This document shows positions 45,541 through 53,884 of a DNA stretch of 64,000 nt, piece by piece; position 1 is the stretch's first letter; every line of letters starts with the position of its first letter. This DNA is from Deltaproteobacteria bacterium GWA2_38_16 (GTDB taxonomy: Bacteria > Bdellovibrionota > JACOXK01 > 2-02-FULL-40-11), in contig MGPE01000002.1 of assembly GCA_001797335.1 (NCBI GenBank), positions 48,248 through 112,247 on the forward strand, given 5' to 3'. A program made the translations under genes and the position numbers. The notes beneath the pieces are model-generated. The model was not told the DNA's origin. It saw only the letters and a list, made by a program, of their open reading frames with translations, and did no database searches.

Positions 45541-46215
45541 ATGAAAAAAAAATATCTTTTTTTAATTTTATCCCTATCTCTCATTACCTTCAGTCTTAAA
45601 ACGTTTGCGCAAGAAGAACCCATGGCAATAGAACCTCCTCCTCCGACTTCTGTCCCCAATCTTCTTTTAAAACCCACTCAGGTTATCTGGGAAGAAGAGG
45701 ATGAAAATGGAAATTTTCGTGTGGACCAATACACCGTTCGAGGAAGCAGAATCCTCATTGGAAACCGCCAAAAACTCTATGCCGTACTCACAGACTTTGA
45801 AAATTATGACAAATGGATGCCCTATTTTAAAGTCACCCGAAAAATAGATCCAGAACATTTAAATTTTATTTTTCAAACCAAAAATTTTGGAGATTATAAT
45901 TTAACCTTAAAAATTGAATACCCCCGGCGAAATATGAATGGATATTACCATTGGGTCCGGCTAACCACCGAAGGAGAATTTCCATACTCAACCTTAAAAA
46001 CCATGGAACATAATTTTTATCTTCACCAAGTATATAATACACAAACAGGGGCCCTGGATGACAACTTTACGCTTATAGAGCTTGCCAATCACACTAAAGT
46101 TGCAGGTCTTTTAGCCGCCTTTCCAGAATCAAAAATACGAGAGATTTTTTTAAATGTAATAGAACAGCTCTTTCGGAACTTACAACTTCGTCTAGATTCG
46201 ATTGAAAATAAGTGA
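45541..46215 (+). CDS. Exported SRPBCC/START-like protein
   Basis: The 224-residue product has a signal peptide (LFLILSLSLITFSLKTFAQE) and an SRPBCC-type ligand-binding domain (LYAVLTDFENYDKWMPYFKV). Such domains form a deep hydrophobic pocket for lipids or polyketides. Start ATG 45541 has AAGGAG ten bases upstream. It shares the domain type with the two exported proteins at 53881-56027 and, like the pilin, has a sigma-54 promoter. Its end overlaps the convergent manC gene by 24 bases. Confidence 0.7.
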   Translation: MKKKYLFLILSLSLITFSLKTFAQEEPMAIEPPPPTSVPNLLLKPTQVIWEEEDENGNFRVDQYTVRGSRILIGNRQKLYAVLTDFENYDKWMPYFKVTRKIDPEHLNFIFQTKNFGDYNLTLKIEYPRRNMNGYYHWVRLTTEGEFPYSTLKTMEHNFYLHQVYNTQTGALDDNFTLIELANHTKVAGLLAAFPESKIREIFLNVIEQLFRNLQLRLDSIENK

Positions 46216-47199
46216 AACATCTTTCACTCGCTCATAATCTTTTCGGTGGCACACCAAAAGCCCATGAGGGGAATCAACAATAATTAAATCTTTCACTCCA
46301 ATAGTTGCCACATTTTTAGTAGGAGCATCCACAAAACAATTTTTAGAATTAAGCTGAATCCATTGTTTTGCCCGACTGGGGCGTTTTAAAGAAAGGCTCT
46401 TCCAATTCCCAATATCTATTAATTTAAACGATGCTTTAACCATACACACCGATTGTGCTTTTTCCATGACCGCATAATCAATAGAGATATTAGGCATTTT
46501 CTCATAAATACGGCCTATAGGATATTGGCCTATATTTCTAAGATTTTTATAAATGAGCGGTTCATGTGTTTTAAGTTCATCGAGAATGGTTTTTGCTTTC
46601 CAGACAAAAATGCCTCCATTCCAAAAATGATGTCCAGTTTGAATAAGCCGCCTTGCTTTAGAAAGATTTGGTTTTTCAATAAATCTCTTAACGCTATATA
46701 TATTTTTTCCGTGTTCTTCCCCTTGTTCAATATATCCATATCCTGTTTCTGGATAGGTTGGTTTTAATCCAAACACCACCAGTGTTTTCGGATGATGTTC
46801 TACAAACTGAAGAGCACCCTTAACATCTTTTACAAAAGCTTTGGGATTATCAATCCACTGGTCGGCCGATAACACAACCATGGTTGCTTGGGGGTCTTTT
46901 TGATAAAGTGTCCATGCTGCCCATCCTACACACGGGGCCGTATTTTTAACCATGGGCTCTAATAAAAACTGGGAAGGTTTTAGCGTTTTAAGTTGTCGTT
47001 TTAAAAGTTTTTTAAAATTTTGATGACTGACAATTCGGAGTTGTTCTTTTTTCGCCCACGCAGACGCTTCTTCAACAGCCATTTGAAGGGTTGATTTTTG
47101 ATTATTCACTAACGGCAAAAATTGCTTGGGCTCCTGAGGCGTAGATAATGGCCAAAAACGCCTTCCAATTCCGCCGGCCATAACCACAGGATAAATCAT
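46192..47199 (-). CDS. manC: Mannose-1-phosphate guanylyltransferase
   Basis: The enzyme makes GDP-mannose for surface glycans. The 335-residue protein has the nucleotide-binding signature AGGIGRRFWPLSTPQEPKQF and the metal/sugar region FVEKPxLSKA-like RFIEKPNLSKARRLI, WNGGIFVWKA. It lacks the C-terminal cupin (phosphomannose isomerase) domain of two-domain ManC; that domain is the separate gene just upstream, and the two are separated by no bases. Confidence 0.9.
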   Translation of the reverse strand: MIYPVVMAGGIGRRFWPLSTPQEPKQFLPLVNNQKSTLQMAVEEASAWAKKEQLRIVSHQNFKKLLKRQLKTLKPSQFLLEPMVKNTAPCVGWAAWTLYQKDPQATMVVLSADQWIDNPKAFVKDVKGALQFVEHHPKTLVVFGLKPTYPETGYGYIEQGEEHGKNIYSVKRFIEKPNLSKARRLIQTGHHFWNGGIFVWKAKTILDELKTHEPLIYKNLRNIGQYPIGRIYEKMPNISIDYAVMEKAQSVCMVKASFKLIDIGNWKSLSLKRPSRAKQWIQLNSKNCFVDAPTKNVATIGVKDLIIVDSPHGLLVCHRKDYERVKDVSLIFNRI

Positions 47200-47526
47200 C
47201 TATATCCTTCCATAACAATCTTCTAAGCGAACCACATCTTCTAAATGAGGAGTGGACACCTCAAAAATTTCACTATCCGCCAATGCTTTCACCCGATGCA
47301 TCGTCTTGGGAGGAAGATGAAGCGTTTTTCCTGGGGTCATCACACGTAATTTTCCATTCACCCACACGTTAAGCTTTCCTCGATACACATACATCGATTC
47401 TTCTTTTTTTCGATGATATTGCAAAGATAAAGATTCCCCTTTCCGAACAAATAAAATTTTCCCAGCATAGTGTTTGGTTTTTGCAAAAAGAAGTTCATAT
47501 CCCCAAGGTTTATCAATTTTTTTCAT
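47200..47526 (-). CDS. Cupin, mannose-6-phosphate isomerase type II domain
   Basis: The 108-residue cupin matches the C-terminal domain of bifunctional ManC/AlgA: KPWGYELLFAKTKHYAGKIL, the metal-binding set in SLQYHRKKEESMYV, and LPPKTMHRVKALADSEIFEV. It should isomerise fructose-6-phosphate and mannose-6-phosphate, feeding the adjacent guanylyltransferase. It overlaps a small membrane-protein gene as ATGA. Confidence 0.82.
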   Translation of the reverse strand: MKKIDKPWGYELLFAKTKHYAGKILFVRKGESLSLQYHRKKEESMYVYRGKLNVWVNGKLRVMTPGKTLHLPPKTMHRVKALADSEIFEVSTPHLEDVVRLEDCYGRI

Positions 47527-47639
47527 CTTGAATAACGTCCAATAAAAATTCCCAAACCAAAGATAATCAGCGAAACAGAAATTAAAAACAGAAAAATAGC
47601 CACAATATCTTTTCGTTTAAATTGTACTTCTTTCGACAT
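47523..47639 (-). CDS. Small single-pass membrane protein (38 residues)
   Basis: The protein MSKEVQFKRKDIVAIFLFLI continues to GLGIFIGRYSR: a charged cytoplasmic start and one membrane helix. Its TGA overlaps the cupin ATG (47523-47526), which argues for a real gene despite its size. No ribosome binding site precedes ATG 47639. The function is unknown. Confidence 0.6.
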   Translation of the reverse strand: MSKEVQFKRKDIVAIFLFLISVSLIIFGLGIFIGRYSR

Positions 47640-47682
47640 AGAATTGACTATGAGTGTATAGCGCAACGTGTTCAAAAATCAA
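47639..47682 (-). promoter_or_regulatory. Candidate promoter of the small protein-cupin-manC unit
   Basis: Minus-strand TTGATT (47682-47677) and TATACA (47660-47655) are 16 bases apart. The -10 box ends 15 bases before the ATG at 47639, so the leader would be about eight bases with no ribosome binding site. Confidence 0.4.
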
Positions 47683-47691
47683 GAAAGGAAT

Positions 47692-48141
47692 CTACTTAAG
47701 ACTTAAATCACTTTGGAGAGAATAAATAATCTTATGATCTTCATCCATCCAGATTTCTTGATAGCGGATGGTGCGCTCATCTAAACGTTCTGCATGATAC
47801 TGAAAATATTGCCTTGAATTCTTGTCATAACGGTTTACATCCAAAAGCTCTTCTGTAATCACCCCTACTTTTTCATTGTTAAAATAGAGGTTCCCTTCTT
47901 TGATATCCATCATCACAGGCTCCCAGCTTACCTGATAATGAGGAGAAGAAAAATGCCCCTCTTTTAAAGAAAAGGTACTGTCTGTTTGTTCCAATACAAA
48001 AAAAAGCGTGCCTGTATTCTCTACATCGCCTACTTTTAGAAAAGCTTTTCCTTCCCACTGGCCAGACCAGGATGCCAAAACAGATACGGGAAGAATCATT
48101 AAAAGACCTAACACAACGCTATAAATAATATTTTTTATCAT
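47692..48141 (-). CDS. Exported protein of unknown function (149 residues)
   Basis: The product has a signal peptide (IIYSVVLGLLMILPVSVLAS) and a beta-rich body starting SWSGQWEGKAFLKVGDVENT, of the general type of small lipocalin-like or heat-shock-like periplasmic proteins. It is not recognised. It diverges from the pilin operon. Confidence 0.6.
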   Translation of the reverse strand: MIKNIIYSVVLGLLMILPVSVLASWSGQWEGKAFLKVGDVENTGTLFFVLEQTDSTFSLKEGHFSSPHYQVSWEPVMMDIKEGNLYFNNEKVGVITEELLDVNRYDKNSRQYFQYHAERLDERTIRYQEIWMDEDHKIIYSLQSDLSLK

Positions 48142-48181
48142 TTACAAAGAGCACTTTAACTTTTTCGATGCATCGCGTCAA
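48139..48181 (-). promoter_or_regulatory. Promoter of the exported 149-residue protein, near-leaderless
   Basis: TTGACG (48181-48176) and TAAAGT (48158-48153) are 17 bases apart on the minus strand. The ATG at 48141 begins 11 bases after the -10 box, leaving a leader of about four or five bases and no ribosome binding site. Confidence 0.55.
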
Positions 48182-48213
48182 GAAAAAAATCAGAAATGCC
48201 AATTCCGTCGGAA

Positions 48214-48237
48214 CGGACGGTTTTCCGTCCGCTTTTT
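48214..48237 (+). terminator. Hairpin with T-tract upstream of the flp promoter
   Basis: CGGACGG and CCGTCCG pair around TTTT (48214-48231), followed by CTTTTTT. It has the form of an intrinsic terminator on the plus strand but no plus-strand gene precedes it, so it may insulate the pilin promoter from read-through. Confidence 0.5.
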
Positions 48238-48260
48238 TCGCTATTTGAGCTCAAAACCCC

Positions 48261-48276
48261 TGGCACACCGTTTGCA
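48261..48276 (+). promoter_or_regulatory. Sigma-54 promoter of the flp pilin operon
   Basis: TGGCAC-N5-TTGCA matches the -24/-12 consensus, with GG (48262-48263) and GC (48274-48275) ten bases apart. AGGAGG at 48291-48296 and ATG 48306 follow. Transcription should need an enhancer-binding activator. Confidence 0.85.
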
Positions 48277-48305
48277 AGGACATCCTGTCCAGGAGGAAAT
48301 ATCAT

Positions 48306-48545
48306 ATGAAAAAAAATATATCAGGCCAAAGCATGGTCGAATACATCATCTTGGTGGCTATCATTGCAGTGGCATCGTTGGGAATTATTAAAGTCTTAGG
48401 CAGCACCGTCTCTTCTAAGCTTTCTCAAATTACCTTGGCGCTTCAAGGGAAAAATCAAGAGGCCAACCAAGTCACCGTTCCCAAGGTAGAAAAGAAACAT
48501 TATCAAGAAAGAAGCCTCGAAGACTTTTATGAATCAACGGAATAA
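48306..48545 (+). CDS. flp: Flp-type pilin
   Basis: The 79-residue prepilin has a short leader ending in glycine and the type IVb core SGQSMVEYIILVAIIAVASL, with the conserved glutamate five or so residues after the cleavage glycine and the tyrosine next to it. It would be cleaved by a TadV-type peptidase and assembled into Flp/Tad pili. The hydrophilic C-terminal tail is longer than in the smallest Flp pilins. AGGAGG precedes the ATG and a sigma-54 promoter drives it. Confidence 0.88.
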   Translation: MKKNISGQSMVEYIILVAIIAVASLGIIKVLGSTVSSKLSQITLALQGKNQEANQVTVPKVEKKHYQERSLEDFYESTE

Positions 48546-48894
48546 TCAAAGAGGACAATCGCTCATAGAGACAACGCTGATAATTCCTATTATTCTCTTA
48601 TTTTTATTTTTTTCTATCCAGTTTTCCTATGTAACGATTGCAAAAAGAATTCAAGAGTGGGCTTCATTTCGGATGGCAAGACAGCTTTTACCTCTCCCGA
48701 TTGAAAATAAGCTTACTCCCATTACCGCAGAAATAGAAGCCAGAGCAATTCTTTCTAAAATTCCGTTTCAAAAAAGTATCCCTATCATCATTTGGAAGAA
48801 CACTCTTTCTGAAGTAGAGGTCTCACTTCAACACACTATTTTTTTATTGGGGAAACCGTATGAACTTAAAAATAAAGTCACCTTCTATAGATAA
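48529..48894 (+). CDS. TadE-like pseudopilin
   Basis: The 121-residue product starts MNQRNNQRGQSLIETTLIIP, a TadE-like prepilin leader with the G-Q-S-x-x-E pattern and one membrane helix. Tad minor pseudopilins of this type are needed for pilus assembly. It overlaps flp by 17 bases and the next gene by 35, so all three are one translation unit. Confidence 0.8.
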   Translation: MNQRNNQRGQSLIETTLIIPIILLFLFFSIQFSYVTIAKRIQEWASFRMARQLLPLPIENKLTPITAEIEARAILSKIPFQKSIPIIIWKNTLSEVEVSLQHTIFLLGKPYELKNKVTFYR

Positions 48895-49507
48895 CCATCA
48901 AGGGCAAGCCCTCCCCTTTGCTTTAATTCTCATCCCTCTTTTTTTAATTTTAATCCAACAAACTTTATATTTTTCTCGATTGATTGAAAGAAAAATAGCC
49001 CTTCAAAATGGGGTCGATGCGGCGCTGATCTCCGGCATAACGATTCTTTCAGAAGGGCTAAATCGAATCAGCACGCTCAATCAAAATCTCGTTCGCTGCC
49101 ATAAACTTTTAATCCTAGCACAAGCCGGAACCGTTGTTACCGGCAATGGAGGACTCCTCTTAACTGTTGAGGCACTTAAAAAAATGATCCGAGCAATTGC
49201 CCTTAAACAAGAAATGATTAAACAAAGCGTTCCTCTAATCGCCGCACAAAAAACACTTTCTATGGCCCGAAAAAATAATACGCCACACAGTGTTTTAAGT
49301 CCGCCTTTATTTCGCTATTCTATTGAAAGACTCCCACCAACACAAGGATTACCAAGCCCCTATGTTTTAAACCCTGATTTTGACACTCATCGCACATGGA
49401 GCATTTCAGGGTTTAAATATAAACACGCGTATAGAGCACACGCCAAAGCCGCTCTCTTTGGAGACTCTCTCATGCTCTCTAACTGGAAAGGATATATTAG
49501 TGAATAA
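48860..49507 (+). CDS. TadG-like Tad pilus protein
   Basis: The 215-residue product begins with NHQGQALPFALILIPLFLIL, a TadG-type N-terminus in which G-Q-A-x-P precedes one membrane helix; the rest is a periplasmic domain (LQNGVDAALISGITILSEGL). TadG is the larger pseudopilin-like partner of TadE/TadF. A second, larger TadG-like gene begins at 62442. Confidence 0.65.
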   Translation: MNLKIKSPSIDNHQGQALPFALILIPLFLILIQQTLYFSRLIERKIALQNGVDAALISGITILSEGLNRISTLNQNLVRCHKLLILAQAGTVVTGNGGLLLTVEALKKMIRAIALKQEMIKQSVPLIAAQKTLSMARKNNTPHSVLSPPLFRYSIERLPPTQGLPSPYVLNPDFDTHRTWSISGFKYKHAYRAHAKAALFGDSLMLSNWKGYISE

Positions 49508-49868
49508 GCCAAAAGGCTCCGCACTTATAGAAATAATGTTTATTCTTCCCCTCTTTATCCTTTGCATCAGTCTCCTTGAAACGATTTCAGAGGGCTATGG
49601 TGCACGCATTCAAAATCGCCTGCTCAGTCGCTATGTTTCTACCCACACTTTTCGTGAGGGGACTTCTCCTTCGCTGTCTCAGCTAAAAGAAAAATTTTTT
49701 ATCCAACATCCTCTGACAATTCAAAATATTGAAACCACTCAAATAACCTTTCATCCCTTTTGGCAAAAAAATAGCCTAACCCTCACTCAACACTTTTTTC
49801 TTTGGAGGAAAAATCATGATTCCATTTTTGAAACAACTCGCTCATCAGATGAAGAAGAAGAATTCTAA
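49500..49868 (+). CDS. TadE/TadF-like pseudopilin
   Basis: The 122-residue product starts at a GTG (49500) overlapping the preceding gene by eight bases. It begins NKPKGSALIEIMFILPLFIL, where G-S-A-L-I-E is the prepilin-like cleavage pattern, and has one N-terminal membrane helix. It is probably a minor pseudopilin of the Tad system. Confidence 0.7.
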   Translation: MNKPKGSALIEIMFILPLFILCISLLETISEGYGARIQNRLLSRYVSTHTFREGTSPSLSQLKEKFFIQHPLTIQNIETTQITFHPFWQKNSLTLTQHFFLWRKNHDSIFETTRSSDEEEEF

Positions 49869-50007
49869 AGAATTGAAAGCTCTCTTTTTTTCGGCCATTT
49901 CAGGGCTAATTCTTATTATTTTATTTGAACTTTATATTCAAAAAATAAAAGAGGATTTTTTGACAAATAATATTGATAGTGGTAGTTTAATAAAATATTA
50001 CAAGTAA
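49816..50007 (+). CDS. Small single-pass membrane protein (63 residues)
   Basis: GGAGGAAAAATC immediately precedes ATG 49816. The product has one membrane helix (ALFFSAISGLILIILFELYI) between a lysine-rich start and a short polar tail. It overlaps the previous gene by 53 bases. It is probably a Tad-associated accessory factor; no family was recognised. Confidence 0.6.
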   Translation: MIPFLKQLAHQMKKKNSKELKALFFSAISGLILIILFELYIQKIKEDFLTNNIDSGSLIKYYK

Positions 50008-50012
50008 CTAAA

Positions 50013-50873
50013 ATGAAAAGACTTTTTACAATATTTTTAATCTTATGTTTTTCTTTTGAAATAGGGTTTGCAGGTATTGAACCCCCTGCCCAAGAAAATT
50101 TATCCATTGCTTTTGAAAAAGTAATTCAAGGAAAAGAGCTATATTACCAGTCTTCTTTTGAAGAAGCTTTGAATCATTTTAAAGAAGCACAAACGCTTTA
50201 TCATGGTCACATGGCTTCTCTCACCAAGGGAGATTCTCTATTTGAAGCCCATATTTATGCTGGGCTTTGTCACTTTTCTCAAAAACAGATGACCAGCGCC
50301 AAAGAAGAAATTAAAAAAGCCTATCTTTTAAATCCCAAAAAAACATTAGATCCAAAAACTTTTTCTCCTGCATTTATTGCCTTTTTTCAAGAAACCACAA
50401 AACCTTTAAAAGATTTATCCAAAACAAAACTTGAAATTCATTCCACTCCTGATTTTGCAAAAGTGTACATCAATGGGTTTGAAATGGGCTTAACGCCTTT
50501 GATTATCAATCATTGGCCTCAAGCGGAATATCACGTGCGCATTGTCATGGATGATTTCCGGGAATGGACTTCTTCTATTAATACAACACAGCAAAAAAAC
50601 TATCGTGTAAATGCAACGTTAATTCGACTTTCAGATCCAACATGGTTATCCAAAAAAACATCGTCAAATGATTCAATCTCAATTGAAACACAACGTTTTT
50701 TAAAAGCCATGGAATCACAAAACACATCTGCTTGGACAACGTCTTTTTGGTTTTGGTCTATTGCCGCCATCGCGGCAGGTGGGGTTACCTATGCCGTTCT
50801 AAGCTCACAGCAACAAAAAGCAGTTCCAAAATCTTCTACGCCCGTTTCAATTGTCACTGCTCATTTACCCTAG
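50013..50873 (+). CDS. Exported TPR/PEGA-domain protein with C-terminal membrane anchor
   Basis: The 286-residue product has a signal peptide, TPR-like helices (FEEALNHFKEAQTLYHGHMA, then FEAHIYAGLCHFSQKQMTSA), and a PEGA domain at about residues 145-215 (LEIHSTPDFAKVYINGFEMG). A C-terminal membrane helix (WSIAAIAAGGVTYAVL) follows. PEGA domains are surface-layer-like beta modules. The gene lies six bases after the small membrane protein in the same run, so it is part of the pilin operon; the kinase at 58511-59737 has a similar PEGA domain. Confidence 0.72.
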   Translation: MKRLFTIFLILCFSFEIGFAGIEPPAQENLSIAFEKVIQGKELYYQSSFEEALNHFKEAQTLYHGHMASLTKGDSLFEAHIYAGLCHFSQKQMTSAKEEIKKAYLLNPKKTLDPKTFSPAFIAFFQETTKPLKDLSKTKLEIHSTPDFAKVYINGFEMGLTPLIINHWPQAEYHVRIVMDDFREWTSSINTTQQKNYRVNATLIRLSDPTWLSKKTSSNDSISIETQRFLKAMESQNTSAWTTSFWFWSIAAIAAGGVTYAVLSSQQQKAVPKSSTPVSIVTAHLP

Positions 50874-50891
50874 ATTACCTAGATTAATAGA

Positions 50892-51302
50892 TTAATTAGT
50901 CCGATAGAAAATTTTTACCCAATCGATATCCACTTGATCTTCTTGGGAATCATCATCATCTCTGGCAATACCTAATTGAAAAGACTCATATCCGGTAAGC
51001 ACATTGTCCCAATATTCTACTTTCCAGGTTTGATCAATAGAGCGAGTCCAATCATATTCTTTGTTATCTAAAAAAAGCCAGCCTTCCGCTTCTTGATCTT
51101 TTTTTGCTTTCCATCGGACCTCAATTCGATCAATAGGATAATGCGCCAGCGGCAATTCGATGGTCCGCGCTCCTTCACGAAGGGGAGAGCCAATGTCACG
51201 ACCAGAAAACGTAATCACCGCTCCTTGGGTATCATCAGCCATGGGAAGGACGGGATAAAAAACATATAAAAGAAGAAAAAAGAAAAGAAATTTTTTGATC
51301 AT
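50892..51302 (-). CDS. Exported protein of unknown function (136 residues)
   Basis: The product has a signal peptide (FLFFFLLLYVFYPVLPMADD) and a beta-rich body with many acidic residues (DDDDSQEDQVDIDWVKIFY), reminiscent of carbohydrate-binding jelly-roll domains. ATG 51302 has AAGGAGG five bases upstream and is preferred to GTG 51305. Not recognised. Confidence 0.6.
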   Translation of the reverse strand: MIKKFLFFFLLLYVFYPVLPMADDTQGAVITFSGRDIGSPLREGARTIELPLAHYPIDRIEVRWKAKKDQEAEGWLFLDNKEYDWTRSIDQTWKVEYWDNVLTGYESFQLGIARDDDDSQEDQVDIDWVKIFYRTN

Positions 51303-51371
51303 CACAACCTCCTTATAGATAGCTGTAGACTATCGTGGGCATCCATGGCTGTCAAGACGGGATTCCGCAAA

Positions 51372-51400
51372 TTGACTTCCCCCTTTTCCCATGGTACAAG
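51372..51400 (+). promoter_or_regulatory. Promoter of the 820-residue lipoprotein operon
   Basis: TTGACT (51372-51377) and TACAAG (51395-51400) are 17 bases apart. The ATG at 51422 has no clear ribosome binding site. Confidence 0.5.
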
Positions 51401-51421
51401 ATGGCGCTTTTTTAAGCAGCT

Positions 51422-53884
51422 ATGAAGTCATTGAATTTATTCCTCATTTCAGCAACTCTCATGGGCTGTGGCGTTGCCAAATCCCCTGAAATTACGAGTA
51501 CTTTGCCCTCTTTAAATCCTGAAATACCTCTCTCTTATACTTCTTATATGGCCTTTCCTTCGGACTGTAAGGGACTTAAAATTTCTGGAGAATTATCAAC
51601 TGCTGATTTTACAAAACTCTTTCGCTGTTTGAATAAAAAAGGGGGGCTTAATGACATTGCTCCCATGGTTTTAGACAATCCCAGCGATACAGAACTTTTT
51701 GTCTCTCTCTATAATGAAACCTTCGGGAAAAATCCACAGTTTAGAAATGATACGCTCCAACTTCTTAAAAATTTAGATGACAATCAAGGGCTTGGGGATC
51801 TATTTAAAATTCTCTCCCTCCTTATTTCAGAATTTATTGACACTCCCAATTTTGATGAAACCACTCGGGAACTTTTAAAATCCATTTTATCGGACGATTT
51901 AAATCTGATGCCCCTTTTAAAATCCGTTATCACACACCCAGAAAGTGAAGAATTCAATCGTCTCCTAAAAAATGCGTTCCATCGAGGAACGTTAAGCGAT
52001 TTTCTTACTCATCTAGGATTTTTTCTCAATCAACCTGAACTCTTGGTTCAATTCATTAACAATATTTCAGCACTCCCTACCCCTTCTTCAAATTTTACGT
52101 GGAATGATCTCGATGAACTCAATATTCACCACGTTCCTAGAAATTCATTAGAAGCACTATACGAACTTCAAAAAAACTCTAAACTTCCAACCCTGATTCA
52201 ATTAGTCACTGATTTAGTAAAGCGTAACAGCACAAGCTCTCTAACGGCTGAACGACTTGAAAAATTAAACCACTCTCCAGAACTTCTCACGCCCGAACAA
52301 CGAGAAGCTTCTCTTCAAGTCTTAAAGAGCCATCCTGCCAATGATCTAGTGGCTCTCATTAAACTTTTTTCTAGCCTCAACCGACGGTTCATGGATGATG
52401 AAAATTCAACTCTCAATAGAAATTTCTTGTACTCTCTTGATATTTTTCTCCAAGGAGTCAAATCAGCGTTTGATGCTGACCCCCATCTAGGAGTAGACGC
52501 AGAGGCCTCTCGCGTCATGACCATTTATAGTTTATTCATAGATCTTTCCTATACAGAAATAGAGTCTTCTGACTTTCACTCCAAGAACTTAGATGAAAAA
52601 TTTACTCTGTACCAAAATGGAACTCTGTACCCAAAATATATTACCGATTACCAAACTCAAAAAACACGAGAAGTCCTGTCCCTCTATAAAGAACAATTAG
52701 AAAATGAAAAAGATCCAGATAATCCTGATCAACCCCGGTGGACACCCAAAGAAATTAGACAAAAAATAAGAACCCGCGAAACAGAATTTAAAGAAAATGA
52801 ATTGCCAGGATTAACAGCCCTCTATCAAGATTTTTTAAATAAAGAAGTTAAAAAAGCCCTTTCTTTTATTAATGAACGGCCCTTGATTTTAACCTTTACT
52901 CTCTATGATGTGCTCATGAACCTAAAAGAAAGTCCCCAAACCATTGCTGTCATCGCTGCAAAATCTCTCTTAAACTTAGACAATGATTTTATTCTCCCCT
53001 TTCTAGATCAATTGATTCAAGGACCCATTAAAGATTTTTATGAATTTAATCGCCCTGTAGATACTTTTTTAAAATCATTAGACGTAGAACATTCTGGATC
53101 CACCTGGCTTAGTCACACGGTAGATCCCTTGGTTCATGGATTTTCAGATGGCATGCCTATAAAAGACCAAATCACTATTATTTCTGTGGTCGAATCCTAT
53201 CAAGCCTTGGAAAAACTTCTCATCACCGAAAATAGAATTCATGATATTAAAGACATATTACTTCCGTTCATGAAAGCAATTAACATGGCAAACCAAGATC
53301 AACGCATTTTAAATATGCTAACCCTTTTTCATTCAGGCCAATTTACAGATGGGCATACCGAAAGCCAAGAGCTCGCCACCACTCTTTCTCCCATTCTTAT
53401 TTCTGCTATCGATTCTGGATTCTTAAATAGTTCTTTAGAACTCATGGCCTCTTTTGGGAATGATGCCGATACCATCAATCGTTTCTTAACGTTCATCACC
53501 CATCCAAATGACAATTCAGAAAGACCCATTTTGTCTATGATCAACACGATTAAAAACTTAGCTCAAAACCACCCCCAAGCCCTCACGTTATGCTTAACCC
53601 ATCTTCACCATTTTTTAACGCCCCAAAATATCTCTACCCTTCAATCTTTTATTCAAAAATATGAAACGGCGTCTTTTCATCTCCGATATTCAGAAAGTAT
53701 CTTGACTCAAATGATAAAAAGAGGTCAAATGGAACATTTTTTAAAGATTGTGGAACGCATGCTGGACAATCAATCATTTCGTTCCGTCAGTCTTCTTTTA
53801 AAAAGAGTGATCGAAAAAGGTGAACTGGAAAAAACATTAAAACTCTTAGTACAGCTGATGCTGGTTCAGGAGGGAAAACAGTGA
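51422..53884 (+). CDS. Large helical lipoprotein of unknown function (820 residues)
   Basis: The product has a short lipoprotein signal with lipobox LMGC and an otherwise almost entirely alpha-helical body of repeated 40-50-residue units of the form LLKNLDDNQGLGDLFKILSL and MLNMLTLF-type helices, which could fold as an alpha-solenoid. No known domain was identified. The stop overlaps the next start as GTGA (53881-53884). It heads a four-gene operon with two paralogous exported proteins and a stand-alone prodomain. Confidence 0.65.
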   Translation: MKSLNLFLISATLMGCGVAKSPEITSTLPSLNPEIPLSYTSYMAFPSDCKGLKISGELSTADFTKLFRCLNKKGGLNDIAPMVLDNPSDTELFVSLYNETFGKNPQFRNDTLQLLKNLDDNQGLGDLFKILSLLISEFIDTPNFDETTRELLKSILSDDLNLMPLLKSVITHPESEEFNRLLKNAFHRGTLSDFLTHLGFFLNQPELLVQFINNISALPTPSSNFTWNDLDELNIHHVPRNSLEALYELQKNSKLPTLIQLVTDLVKRNSTSSLTAERLEKLNHSPELLTPEQREASLQVLKSHPANDLVALIKLFSSLNRRFMDDENSTLNRNFLYSLDIFLQGVKSAFDADPHLGVDAEASRVMTIYSLFIDLSYTEIESSDFHSKNLDEKFTLYQNGTLYPKYITDYQTQKTREVLSLYKEQLENEKDPDNPDQPRWTPKEIRQKIRTRETEFKENELPGLTALYQDFLNKEVKKALSFINERPLILTFTLYDVLMNLKESPQTIAVIAAKSLLNLDNDFILPFLDQLIQGPIKDFYEFNRPVDTFLKSLDVEHSGSTWLSHTVDPLVHGFSDGMPIKDQITIISVVESYQALEKLLITENRIHDIKDILLPFMKAINMANQDQRILNMLTLFHSGQFTDGHTESQELATTLSPILISAIDSGFLNSSLELMASFGNDADTINRFLTFITHPNDNSERPILSMINTIKNLAQNHPQALTLCLTHLHHFLTPQNISTLQSFIQKYETASFHLRYSESILTQMIKRGQMEHFLKIVERMLDNQSFRSVSLLLKRVIEKGELEKTLKLLVQLMLVQEGKQ

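Noticed and set aside
50874-50895. Three AGATTA repeats between the PEGA protein and its convergent neighbour
   Set aside because: Too short and AT-rich to be distinguished from chance.
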